Shown: in pieces, positions 45,202 to 53,527 of the stretch
Layout of the letters: the number at the start of each line of letters is the position of its first letter
Position numbering within the stretch: the first letter of the stretch is position 1
Assembly: GCF_951230155.1 (NCBI RefSeq)
Contig: NZ_CATNVD010000001.1
Span: 1 to 64,000 of the forward strand
DNA length: 64,000 bases
Source of the DNA: Parablautia sp. Marseille-Q6255
Lineage (GTDB): Bacteria > Bacillota > Clostridia > Lachnospirales > Lachnospiraceae
Direction of reading: 5' to 3'
The notes under the pieces: model-generated
Told to the model about the DNA's origin: nothing
What the model saw: only the letters and a program-made list of their open reading frames with translations
Databases searched by the model: none
Position numbers and translations under genes: made by a program

Positions 45202-46201
45202 ATGGAACAAAATACATTGACGGAAATGCTTCAGCTTGCTGGATACACAGATACCAATTATCCGAAATATGTAAAAATACCGGAAGGATCTTATGGAAAG
45301 GAAAAGCTTGATAATATTTATGGTGGTTTTGAATTTCGCACGGACTATCTGGTAAAAAGGAACTATCGGACAGACTGCGGTTTATCCGTAAAATTTGAAA
45401 ACTGTATCCGCCATATGTCCTACATGGGGATAGAGTGGTGTGCTGAAAATGATAACCCGGTAATCCGATGTCCTTTTCGGAAAACCGGCTGTAAACAGAA
45501 CCACCCGCTGTTGGCAGATGATCTGACACAGTTTTGCTTCTGTGCTTGCCATATGTCAGAAAATTATGTGTATGATAACAGTTTGGAACGGATATTAAAG
45601 GAAGAGGAGCAGGAAAAACAGGCAAAATATGTGGCATATCTGGAAATGAACAAAGCAGTCTGTTCTGCCCATATGTTTTATGATACTGTAAAAAGAGAGT
45701 GGGATTTCCGGTATGATCCAATACGGTGTGCCCTGTCCTGTACGTTTGCGTATTGTCCGGTTCATGGGTATAGTCTGATTTCCGGCAAAGGGAACATTTA
45801 CTATGATGTCATGGTTTCGACCAGACGGAAGGATGGAAGTATGTTCGATGGACAGCCGATAGTGGCTATTTATAAAGGAAAACGCTTTTTAAAACGTCCG
45901 GTTTCCCTGAAAATTTGTCAGAAAGCGCTTCCTTACTGTGAGCCAGAGATTTATCGTCGGGAGTGGTGGAATGGATATTCCATACAGAAGCAGTATGATC
46001 CAGATCTGGAGATTGCTATTAAAAATATCCGAGCCTGCCGCAGAGATATAAAAAATCCGGCAGCAGGGATATGATGCTTTAAGGGAGGAAGAAAAGCGTC
46101 TGGTACAAAAGAAAATGAGTCCGGAAAAGCTCTTTAAACTGGAGCAGGAACATGCTGCGTATGGACAGCAGTTATCATTAGCCGAATGGATGGATTTGTA
46201 G
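45202..46201 (+). pseudogene. Cys-rich unknown protein, shifted near its 3' end
   Basis: ATG 45202 starts a protein with many Cys and His residues (CPFRKTGCKQNH, CFCACHMS, CALSCTFAYCPVHG), which suggests one or two zinc sites. The frame ends at TGA 46072. A +1 shift at the GGG of 46066-46068 instead continues YDALREEEKRLVQKKMSPEK and ends QQLSLAEWMDL at TAG 46201, a normal-looking helical tail with a clamp-like QLSL. The repaired protein would have about 332 residues. Function unknown. Confidence 0.7.
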
Positions 46202-46272
46202 ATTTTTGGTTGGATGGAAAGAGAGATTCTGGTATAATTAGAAATATCCAAGCCTGCAAATAAAAAGTCAAG

Positions 46273-46995
46273 CTAAAGTTTAAAGAACATTGAAATGAGT
46301 TCCTTTGCTTTCCCATAGATTTCTTCGGCTTTTGATTTGCTGAAGTTGTACTTTCTGCAGCTGCACCACTTCTGATAGTGGTTTGTAAAAGCGCTCAGAG
46401 ACATCTTGCGGACACAATCCACATGCCAGTGAGTGTCAATGAAATCTACCCATTTTTGGCTGCCGTCTTCACGGGCAGGACTGTCGAAATAGGTGTTGGC
46501 ACCGGGATATGTCTGATCGATGAGACCGATCAAGTTATTCTTCATGGCAGTTTTGTGTTTCATATAGAAATCAAACTGGCGGTTCATGGTTTTGAGTTGA
46601 GAACGTAATTCATCCATAAGATTATACTGTTTCAGATTTGCCCAACTGTCAAGAGTGTAGCGTGCGATTTTTACAGAATCCGCCTTATCGGTCTTGATTT
46701 TACGTAGAGGATTGCCCTGCCCTTGAAACTCATGGATAATCTGAGGATTCACAGCACTAACAAAGAAACCGGCCTGGGATAGTTCACGGGCTACCGGTTC
46801 ATAGTAGCGGCCGGTGCATTCCATAACAATGCGTGTTTCACCATCCAGATCCATGATAAGCTTCTTAAGCGATTGGAAATCAGCAGACAGATGTGGTACA
46901 TCAAAGGGCTTTACAACAACCTTTCCACCGGGGCGGAGAATTGCCACTGTACTTTTCCTCTTGGAGACATCAATCCCTACTGCGTTCATGTTCAT
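46273..46995 (-). pseudogene. Truncated IS110-family transposase
   Basis: The N-terminal RuvC-like DEDD domain is complete: VGIDVSKRKSTVAIL, IVMECTGRYYEP and KIKTDKADSVKIARY. The protein stops at residue 240 just after AKELI, so the C-terminal half with the catalytic Ser is gone. It therefore cannot move by itself. ATG 46995 or the next ATG follows AAGGAGTGAC. It lies opposite to the island genes. Confidence 0.88.
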
Positions 46996-47215
46996 AAAAA
47001 TGTCACTCCTTACTTAAGATTGCAATTGGTCAGTACCAGTTTTACTCATTGCCCATTCAATCTACTGGGGTGTGACACGAACGCACTCTGAAGGCGGCTC
47101 AACCTGCATAAAACGAACGCTGCGAATGAAGAGCTGGTTAGCAGACTTGTGTACGGGCGCGAGGCCCAAGGAGGTTTCCGCTATACCAATTGCTCTTATC
47201 ATTCTAACAGCTTAA
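46996..47215 (-). ncRNA. Candidate IS110 bridge-RNA region
   Basis: The 220 bases upstream of the transposase have no gene and contain GC-rich, fold-prone stretches (for example GGCGGCTC and GAGGCCCAAGGAGG on the plus strand). IS110 elements encode their guide (bridge) RNA in the non-coding end before the transposase, so this is where it would lie. The exact ends cannot be read by eye. Confidence 0.4.
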
Positions 47216-47290
47216 GCAATAAGATGGATAACATCCTAGCTGGATGTTAGGAATATTATTTGAAATATATTGTAGTAGGAGGTTGATAAG

Positions 47291-47533
47291 ATGGAGGGAA
47301 AATATTTTTTTAATGGGAAAGACATTACGATGAATATATGTATTCAGATCCGAGATGTTATTGACATCATCATGGAAAAATATGAGATGAATTTTCCGGA
47401 TGCTGCGTATGCATTTTATCACTCGAAAACGTATAAGGCGCTGCAGAATACCGAAAATACACTTTGGGCAGAATCAGCAGGCTACATTGCCGATCGTTAC
47501 TTTGAAGAAGGAAAGATCGTAAAACCGGAATAA
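47291..47533 (+). CDS. DUF3791 protein
   Basis: An 80-residue helical protein with the DUF3791 pattern: IRDVIDIIMEKYEMNFPDAA, then YAFYHSKTYKALQNTENTLW and AESAGYIADRY. AGGAGG precedes ATG 47291. In many genomes it is next to DUF3990 in a suspected toxin-antitoxin-like pair; no DUF3990 gene is visible here, since the IS110 remnant lies directly upstream. Confidence 0.8.
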   Translation: MEGKYFFNGKDITMNICIQIRDVIDIIMEKYEMNFPDAAYAFYHSKTYKALQNTENTLWAESAGYIADRYFEEGKIVKPE

Positions 47534-47548
47534 TTTGAAAGTAAATCA

Positions 47549-47723
47549 TTGACGAATGGGTCATCCTGTGATACGGTTTAAGTGTAAGTATTTTGCATGG
47601 GACATCCATGATACAGCGTTTTTGTTCCGGTATTTTCCGGAAGTAAACTTTGATTCAGCAGAAACTGAATGAAACATACAATGGCATCAAAAATCATGTT
47701 CGTATGGTTTTTGGTGCCTTTTT
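47549..47723 (+). promoter_or_regulatory. Leader module B: promoter, two hairpins and terminator
   Basis: TTGACG (47549) and TACGGT (47572) are 17 bases apart. Then come CATGG-GACAT-CCATG, TTCCGG-TATTTT-CCGGAA (47625-47642) and a terminator: 47683-47697 pairs with 47704-47718, followed by TTTTT. This repeats module A part for part (the CATCAAAAATCA arm is the same), with changes on both sides of the stems. It drives the second half of the island. Confidence 0.65.
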
Positions 47724-47752
47724 GCGTTGTACCAAAAGAAAGGAGGGGTAAG

Positions 47753-47938
47753 ATGACGGATGAAGAACGTGTGGAATGCTGCCAGAGAGAAATATTCCGT
47801 TTGCGGAATGTTGTTAGGAATCAATACACGCTCATGCAGCAATTTGAAGAGGAACTGATCCAGGCTATGGAAGAAACCACTATGCCGGGGCTCTCACGGG
47901 CATTGGAAATCTGGAAACAGGTCACAAAAGATGCTTAG
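47753..47938 (+). CDS. Small unknown protein (61 aa)
   Basis: A helical, charged protein, EERVECCQREIFRLRNVVRN and a second helix QFEEELIQAMEE. AAGGAGGGG precedes ATG 47753; the longer upstream frame lacks a site and covers the terminator of leader B. Not recognised. The group II intron begins eight bases past its stop on the opposite strand. Confidence 0.62.
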   Translation: MTDEERVECCQREIFRLRNVVRNQYTLMQQFEEELIQAMEETTMPGLSRALEIWKQVTKDA

Positions 47939-47945
47939 CAGCAAA

Positions 47946-49855
47946 ATCGAGTAGGAGGCGGTGATTAGCCGCCGTCCTCTCACACCACCGTGCGTACCGT
48001 TCGGTACACGGCGGTTTCAATAGTTGATGTGCAGAGACTGATAGGCTGTGGCTAAATCATAGAAGCCCCAGTTTATCAGTCTTTCTTTTGTTAATGCTCT
48101 TTTGACCACACCCGTGTTAGACATCCTCCAGTAGGATTTTCTGCTGTATGCTCCTTCGCATGCTGCCCACTCTGATAACCCCAGTCCTATCAGCTTTCTC
48201 CTCCTGGTCTTTGGCAGTTTCCACTGTTTCCAGATACACATCCGTATCCGGCGGTACAGCCATCCGTTCACGCTTTCGATATTGTTCTTCATATCCGCTA
48301 TCCCATAATAGTTTAGCCATCCTCTCATGTAGACTTTTACCTTTTCCATAGTTCGGACGACACTTCCGCACTTGCTCCGGGAAGTGAGCCTGCGCAGTTC
48401 ATCCTTGGCTTTCTCCCATGACTTTCCATGGACTCGGATATAGATTCCTTTTCCGTTCTTCCCAAAACAGAAGCCAAGGAACTTAAAATTTCGGATTGCG
48501 AATACACTGACTGTCCGGCTCTTTTCCCGGTTCACTCTCAGTTTCAACGTTTCCTCCAGATATTTCGTGCTGGATTCCAGCAGTCGCTCTGCGGCCCGTT
48601 CGCTTTTCGCCAGCAGTACGATATCGTCTGCGTAGCGGATGCATGGCACACCCCGCCTGTGAAACTCCCAGTCGAATTCATTCAGATACACGTTTGCTAA
48701 GAGTGGAGATAGATTTCCTCCTTGCGGGGAGCCTTCCTCCGTCTCTGTTACAACACCGTTTTCCATCACTCCGCTCTTCAGATATCGCTTTACCATCTGT
48801 ACCACTCTTTCATCTTTTACCTGTTTCCTCAACTGGTTCAGCAGTATCGTATGGTTCAGCGTATCAAAGTATCTCGACAGGTCGAGGACGACTGCCCTCG
48901 TATATCCCTGCTCGATGTACTCTTTTATCCTCCTGACAGCGTCTTTTGCCCCTCGACCCGGACGATAGCCATAACTGTCCTTCGAGAACAGAGGTTCATA
49001 GATTGGCATCAGCTGCTGTGCCATGGCCTGTTGGATGATGCGGTCTATGACAGTAGGGATTCCTAGCTTTCTTGTCCCTCCATCCGGCTTCGGGATCTCC
49101 ACTCTCCTGACTGGGGAAGGGCTATATTTCCCCTTCCTGATTCTTTCTACCAGTTCGTGATTATTCTCCCTCAACCATGGTAACGCCGCTTCAATAGTCA
49201 TCCCATCAACTCCTGGCGCTCCCTTGTTCGCCTTCACTCTTTTGTAAGCTCTGTTCAGGTTATCCTTATTCAGTATCTTACTTAGGATATCTGGCTCTGC
49301 ACTGTCCCTTTCCTTCCATATCCGGTTGAATGAGCGGTGCGCTCTCACATACCCTTTGCGTTCCGCGCTATCTCTTTGTGAGCAGCTTTCTCTGTTTTCT
49401 GTACCCATTCTGCCCATTCCTCCTTTCCCAGTCGTACGAAAGACTCCTATTGATTCAGCCCTTCGCTGAAAAAAAATCAACTACTATGGCCTCTGCTGAC
49501 TTCTGTACGTTCAGCGTTACCTTCCGATAACGGTTACTCTTTTCAGAGCGTTCCGTACAGACCTCCCTGGGTACCACACGTTTCTTTCCCTCCATCCATC
49601 TGCCGCATTTACTGCACATGATTCCGTGTAGTTATCGGGCTTCATCTTGTCTTGCAGACTTACCCTCATGTACAGCCTTATATGCGATTTCTGTCCGTCA
49701 GACCAGAGGTTTGCCCGTGGGTTAGTAAGTTTCCCACATCTGGCTTCCTTCAGATTCCATCTCACGATGGACACCCTTGCCTTCGGCTATATCCTTCCCA
49801 CTACCGGGCGAATTCGGGACTTGCACCCGTTAGAAACGTGCGCCGCCAGGCGCAC
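47946..49855 (-). mobile_element. Group IIC intron
   Basis: Read on the minus strand, it begins GTGCGCC at 49855 and includes TTCTAACGGGTGCAAGTCCC a few bases on, as class C introns do. It ends with domain V (48014-47976, with the ACCGAACGGT tip), the domain VI hairpin (47973-47957) and CCTACTCGAT at 47946. It lies directly after a terminator-type hairpin on the same strand, the usual class C target. The boundaries are read from consensus and may be off by a few bases. It carries its own maturase and splits the island transcript in the antisense direction. Confidence 0.82.
48017..49408 (-). CDS. ltrA: Group II intron reverse transcriptase/maturase
   Basis: A 463-residue RT. RT motifs run from KGAPGVDGMTIEAAL and KLGIPTVIDRIIQQAM to SYGYRPGRGAKDAV, then the active site CIRYADDIVLLA and GSPQGGNLSPLLANVYLNE. 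The maturase X domain follows (WLNYYGIADM). There is no HNH endonuclease domain, as expected for class C. The start ATG 49408 follows AAAGGAGG at good spacing; a frame to 49480 exists without a site. It copies the intron RNA into DNA at the target. Confidence 0.95.
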   Translation of the reverse strand: MGTENRESCSQRDSAERKGYVRAHRSFNRIWKERDSAEPDILSKILNKDNLNRAYKRVKANKGAPGVDGMTIEAALPWLRENNHELVERIRKGKYSPSPVRRVEIPKPDGGTRKLGIPTVIDRIIQQAMAQQLMPIYEPLFSKDSYGYRPGRGAKDAVRRIKEYIEQGYTRAVVLDLSRYFDTLNHTILLNQLRKQVKDERVVQMVKRYLKSGVMENGVVTETEEGSPQGGNLSPLLANVYLNEFDWEFHRRGVPCIRYADDIVLLAKSERAAERLLESSTKYLEETLKLRVNREKSRTVSVFAIRNFKFLGFCFGKNGKGIYIRVHGKSWEKAKDELRRLTSRSKCGSVVRTMEKVKVYMRGWLNYYGIADMKNNIESVNGWLYRRIRMCIWKQWKLPKTRRRKLIGLGLSEWAACEGAYSRKSYWRMSNTGVVKRALTKERLINWGFYDLATAYQSLHINY

Positions 49856-49860
49856 AAGAA

Positions 49861-49907
49861 AGAAAGGCGCAGCCATCATGGATAACCGTGATGGGGGGCG
49901 CCTTTCT
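49861..49907. terminator. Terminator-type hairpin used as the intron's target
   Basis: AGAAAGGCGC (49861-49870) pairs with GCGCCTTTCT (49898-49907), with an inner CATCA/TGATG pair. On the minus strand a T-rich TTTCTT follows and the intron begins at once. On the plus strand it lies 25 bases before the next gene's start, followed by TATTTT. Confidence 0.75.
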
Positions 49908-49932
49908 ATTTTGATGAAAAAGGAGGAACTGA

Positions 49933-50247
49933 ATGGAAAACATTATGATGACAACAACCGAATATCTTCTTTATTTAAGAGCACGAAAAAAACAGATGGA
50001 GGATTACATTCTGGAATGCCTGAAGAACGCAGAAGGTCAGTCTATGTCTGAAACAGAGATTTTTACTTTGGTAGAAGAAAAATTTCATTGCGAGCTGCCA
50101 GTGGATGATAAAGATCAGATAATTCTAAAGGGTATTTTGAGAAACCTTTTGGATTGGTTTGAGGTGCAGGAAGTTCTTATTCCGATTATCATACGGTCTG
50201 AATCTGGTTATCAGTTTTCAGGAAAGAACAACGAAACAGCCGCTTGA
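49933..50247 (+). CDS. Unknown helical protein (104 aa)
   Basis: Helical N-terminus TTEYLLYLRARKKQMEDYIL followed by a likely winged-helix-like part (MSETEIFTLVEEKFHCELPV...ILRNLLDWFEVQEV). AAAGGAGG precedes ATG 49933. The fold suggests nucleic-acid binding, but no family is recognised. It lies 16 bases before the intact PcfJ and is likely co-translated. Confidence 0.68.
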   Translation: MENIMMTTTEYLLYLRARKKQMEDYILECLKNAEGQSMSETEIFTLVEEKFHCELPVDDKDQIILKGILRNLLDWFEVQEVLIPIIIRSESGYQFSGKNNETAA

Positions 50248-50263
50248 AATGGAGGAAAATTAA

Positions 50264-52426
50264 GTGAAGAAAAAAGAATTATCCGCATTGACTAAGCCAA
50301 CGGCAACACAAGATATCATACAGATGGCGAAAGAGGATAAACCAGAGGAGATAGGGTTCGGGAACCATATGCGGTACCGGTATCACCATGAATTATATTT
50401 AGTTGCGGAAGTAGAAGAAGAAATATTGAAAGTTTCTATGTTCCTTCCGGAGTATTTGACATTAGGTGGAAAAAATCCGATTTACACTTTATTTGCAGAC
50501 AAAAAGAGAGACACCTTTACCGGATACCATGTTATCCAGCAAAAATGGACAGATGCCATGCTGTACCATCTTGATTTCATTTGGGGTGGAACTTGTAAAG
50601 CGTATTGTAATGAAGCTAGTACAAAGTGCATACAGGAATATTTGGGGATGAACTTACATCCATATGAGGCAATCCAAACATTCCAACAAGGTGTTCGAAG
50701 AAGAAATATTTTAAAAAAGCATAAGAAGCTGACAGATCAATGGGACGCAGTGATGCGGGGAGTACCCAAAATCCCAAAAAGTTTTGAGCATTGGATAAAA
50801 AAGACGGGACTCAGAAAACATTTCATTTTTTATGAATACACCAGAAAAGGGGCGGATAAGGGATATTGTACCTGGTGTGAAAAAGAGGTTCCAGTGATTC
50901 GTCCAAAGCATAATCAAAAAGGCAGATGCAGCTGCTGCGGAACCGATATTCAATATAAATCTGTGGGCCGATTGAAAAAACTAATCACAGAGGAAGACAG
51001 CGCTTATTTAATTCAGAGATGTAATGATGGCATTGTAGTGCGGGAATTTACGGTTCGCATGATGGTGAGTATGACATCCTATCAAAAGCCGATGATCTGC
51101 TGGCATGAGAGAAGACGGTTTGTATATACGAAAGAACACAATGGAGAAGAATTTTATTATGGTTATGACCGCACAGAAGGAAATAGGCGGTGGATTCAAG
51201 GTGAATTACGTATGTTTTGTGGTGCTGGTTATCCAGAGTATGTTTTTTTCAAAAGAGGCAAAGTGTTTACCCGAAATCTGTCACAGTTGAATAAAACCGT
51301 TTTGAGAAAAACGGGACTTCCGGAATACATACGGAAGAATGACTGTATGAATCCCTGTGCATATCTGTCAGAGCTTTGTGAACAGCCAATTCTTGAGCAG
51401 ATAGTTAAGGCGGAGTTATTTTGCATCGCAGAAGAAATGGTGGTTCAAGAAAGAACCGTGTCATATAGGCCGGCAAAGGAACTCGGAAAAGCGCTTCTGA
51501 TTGACCGTTTCCGTCTGGAACGGCTGCGGAAACAGAATGGAGGGTCGATTTATCTGCAATGGCTTCGTCTTGAGAAAGAACAGAACCGAGTTATTTCGGA
51601 TGAAGTGCTTATGTGGATGCAGAAAAAGAATATTCAGCCGACAGATCTTACATTTATCAGTGACCGTATGAGTCCGCAGCAGATCAAAAATTATCTGGAG
51701 CGACAATCCCTGGAAACAGGGGAAAGTATCAAGGATCTGCTCATTACATGGCATGATTATCTTATTATGGCAAAACGTTTTGGTATGGATGTGACAGATC
51801 CGATTGTCTTTCGGGCACGTGAATTGGTACGCAGGCACGATGAACTGTTGGAACGCTTAGGAAATGTGGATATGGTAAAACAGGCTGAAGAACTGGAAGA
51901 AAAATATCCTCTTCTTTCGCAGGTTTGTGAGGAATTGAAAAAATATGAGTATTCTAACAAGGACTATCAAATTATTGCTCCGGAAAGAGTAGAGGATATT
52001 TTGATTGAAGGAAATGAATTAAGGCACTGTATCCATCAAGTGGAAAAATATTTTGAACGGATGCATAAGCGGGAATCTTATATTTTGTTTTTGCGGAGAA
52101 AAGAGCAGCCAAAGAAGCCATATTATACACTCGAGATTGAACCAGATGGAACAGTACGTCAAAAACGGACAAGGTATAACCGGCAGGAGGAAGACATTGA
52201 ATTAGCAATAAAATTTCTAAAAAAATGGCAGGTTCAGCTGCAGAAAAAAATATCCTTAGAAGACAGAGAACTTGCAAAACAGAGCCGCCAACTCCGGGCA
52301 AAGGAGATTGATGAGCTTCGAGAAAAACAGATTAAGATTCATGGTAATTTTAATGGCAAGTTGCTTGCAGATCTTTTGGAAGAAGATTTGATGGAAGTCA
52401 GAGAGGAAGAATTGATCGCTGCTTAG
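50264..52426 (+). CDS. PcfJ-like protein 2, intact
   Basis: A 720-residue PcfJ. N-terminal region unknown, then a zinc ribbon CTWCEKEV...CSCCG (about residues 205-230), a basic middle, and the conserved C-terminal part NELRHCIHQVEKYFERM, YYTLEIEPDGTVRQKRTRYN and GNFNGKLLADLLEEDL. It matches PcfJ-1 throughout but is clearly diverged, so they are paralogues rather than a recent copy. The start is GTG 50264 with GGAGG upstream. PcfJ is typical of conjugative elements; its exact job is unknown. Confidence 0.88.
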   Translation: MKKKELSALTKPTATQDIIQMAKEDKPEEIGFGNHMRYRYHHELYLVAEVEEEILKVSMFLPEYLTLGGKNPIYTLFADKKRDTFTGYHVIQQKWTDAMLYHLDFIWGGTCKAYCNEASTKCIQEYLGMNLHPYEAIQTFQQGVRRRNILKKHKKLTDQWDAVMRGVPKIPKSFEHWIKKTGLRKHFIFYEYTRKGADKGYCTWCEKEVPVIRPKHNQKGRCSCCGTDIQYKSVGRLKKLITEEDSAYLIQRCNDGIVVREFTVRMMVSMTSYQKPMICWHERRRFVYTKEHNGEEFYYGYDRTEGNRRWIQGELRMFCGAGYPEYVFFKRGKVFTRNLSQLNKTVLRKTGLPEYIRKNDCMNPCAYLSELCEQPILEQIVKAELFCIAEEMVVQERTVSYRPAKELGKALLIDRFRLERLRKQNGGSIYLQWLRLEKEQNRVISDEVLMWMQKKNIQPTDLTFISDRMSPQQIKNYLERQSLETGESIKDLLITWHDYLIMAKRFGMDVTDPIVFRARELVRRHDELLERLGNVDMVKQAEELEEKYPLLSQVCEELKKYEYSNKDYQIIAPERVEDILIEGNELRHCIHQVEKYFERMHKRESYILFLRRKEQPKKPYYTLEIEPDGTVRQKRTRYNRQEEDIELAIKFLKKWQVQLQKKISLEDRELAKQSRQLRAKEIDELREKQIKIHGNFNGKLLADLLEEDLMEVREEELIAA

Positions 52427-52442
52427 GCAGGAGGAATACATA

Positions 52443-52838
52443 TTGAAAAAACAGTTAAAAATTCTTGCAAGGGATATATGCAGGGCTGGAAAAGAAATTG
52501 CATATGACAAAATTTGTAAGGAAATCCAGCTTGGATACAGAAACAATGTCATCACGATTGTCAGTGACAGCAGTTTTGAGGCTATTTATATTGGAAATTT
52601 GAGCACATCCTGTAAGATGGGCTATATGGCTCTCTACAGAAAAAATACGGAGAAAAGAAACAGTTATCCTAATAGTTGTAAGATTGCAAAGTTACTGGAG
52701 AAGGTCGTTGCAAAAGAGCGGCTTGACGAAGGGGAAGGAAAAGCCGCTTATTATGACTGGCCGGAATTTGGTGGTATGGAACATCAATTGGAATATTTTT
52801 CAAGAGTAGTTCAAAATTTGACCACTCTGCAGAGATGA
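52443..52838 (+). CDS. Unknown protein (131 aa)
   Basis: TTG 52443 follows AGGAGG by ten bases. Opening KKQLKILARDICRAGKEIAY, a central beta part (NNVITIVSDSSFEAIYIGNL) and a helical end. Not recognised. It is directly downstream of PcfJ-2 and closes the transcript before the hairpin at 52845. Confidence 0.65.
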   Translation: MKKQLKILARDICRAGKEIAYDKICKEIQLGYRNNVITIVSDSSFEAIYIGNLSTSCKMGYMALYRKNTEKRNSYPNSCKIAKLLEKVVAKERLDEGEGKAAYYDWPEFGGMEHQLEYFSRVVQNLTTLQR

Positions 52839-52844
52839 TTAGTT

Positions 52845-52875
52845 TGGCAGAAGCAGGTGTGAGCCTGCTCTGCCA
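52845..52875 (+). other. Hairpin at the end of the PcfJ-2 transcript
   Basis: TGGCAG and GCAGG (52845-52857) pair with CCTGC and TGCCA (52864-52875), with a small internal bulge. The A/T-rich tail that follows makes a terminator likely. Confidence 0.65.
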
Positions 52876-53004
52876 GCTTAAAAATTTAAAATGATAAAAA
52901 ATTAATACAGAAAATCTATAAAAAAGACTTCTTTTTGATAAGAAAATAAAACCAATAATCTCATATAGGATTATTCATGTGCAGTCTGAGGAAGGAGGAA
53001 TTTT

Positions 53005-53118
53005 ATGGATTCGATGGATAAGGTTATGCTGTTTTTAATGGTAATTGATTTTTTACTATTATTCTTAACCACTCCTTTATTTATAGGTATGTTTATTTTC
53101 ACCGTATTAACCATATGA
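53005..53118 (+). CDS. Small hydrophobic peptide (37 aa)
   Basis: GAAGGAGGA precedes ATG 53005. After DSMDK the peptide is one long membrane helix, VMLFLMVIDFLLLFLTTPLF and beyond. Small hydrophobic peptides near integrases may be type I toxins or holin-like proteins, but no sequence family is recognised. The short length means that the call rests mainly on the good ribosome-binding site. Confidence 0.5.
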   Translation: MDSMDKVMLFLMVIDFLLLFLTTPLFIGMFIFTVLTI

Positions 53119-53220
53119 TAAGACAAAAACAATTCAAAAAAAGCAAGTTTATAGAGGATTGATGCGTATGTACAAATTGAACTTTTACAGTATTTTACTA
53201 AATTATTTGGAGGTGAGTAT

Positions 53221-53418
53221 ATCAATACAAAGTATAAAGAAAAACGCGTATATGAAGTAGAAGATATTCAAGAAATTTTGAATATCGGTAGAACGAAAGC
53301 TTATGCATTTATACAAGAAGTATATCACGAACAGAAGCCTTTTAAAGTTATTAAGATAGGAAACATTTATCGTATTCCCAAAGCATCTTTTGACCGTTGG
53401 CTAGATGAGTGCAACTAA
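53221..53418 (+). CDS. Excisionase-like helix-turn-helix protein with ATC in start position
   Basis: Read from ATC 53221 after TTTGGAGGTGAGTAT: NTKYKEKRVYEVEDIQEILN, IGRTKAYAFIQEVY, VIKIGNIYRIPKASFDRWLD. This 65-residue winged helix matches the excisionases encoded next to integrases of Tn916-like elements and lies 110 bases before the integrase. No ATG, GTG or TTG occurs in frame back to the upstream stop near 53153. ATC would be a rare start, so either a mutated ATG or a very low level of expression is likely. Confidence 0.75.
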   Translation: MNTKYKEKRVYEVEDIQEILNIGRTKAYAFIQEVYHEQKPFKVIKIGNIYRIPKASFDRWLDECN

Positions 53419-53527
53419 GCCTATTAGAATTCTTTTCGTATATATTGACACACATAAATCAATTATGTTACGGTGATTATATGGTAAACGATGCATATAA
53501 GCACCTGCTGAATAGGAGGTAGTTTAT

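Noticed and set aside
48148-49066. Plus-strand frames inside the intron maturase
   Set aside because: Antisense to the reverse transcriptase.
49647-50051. Plus-strand 134-residue frame
   Set aside because: It runs across the intron end and the hairpin and into the real gene at 49933 in another frame.
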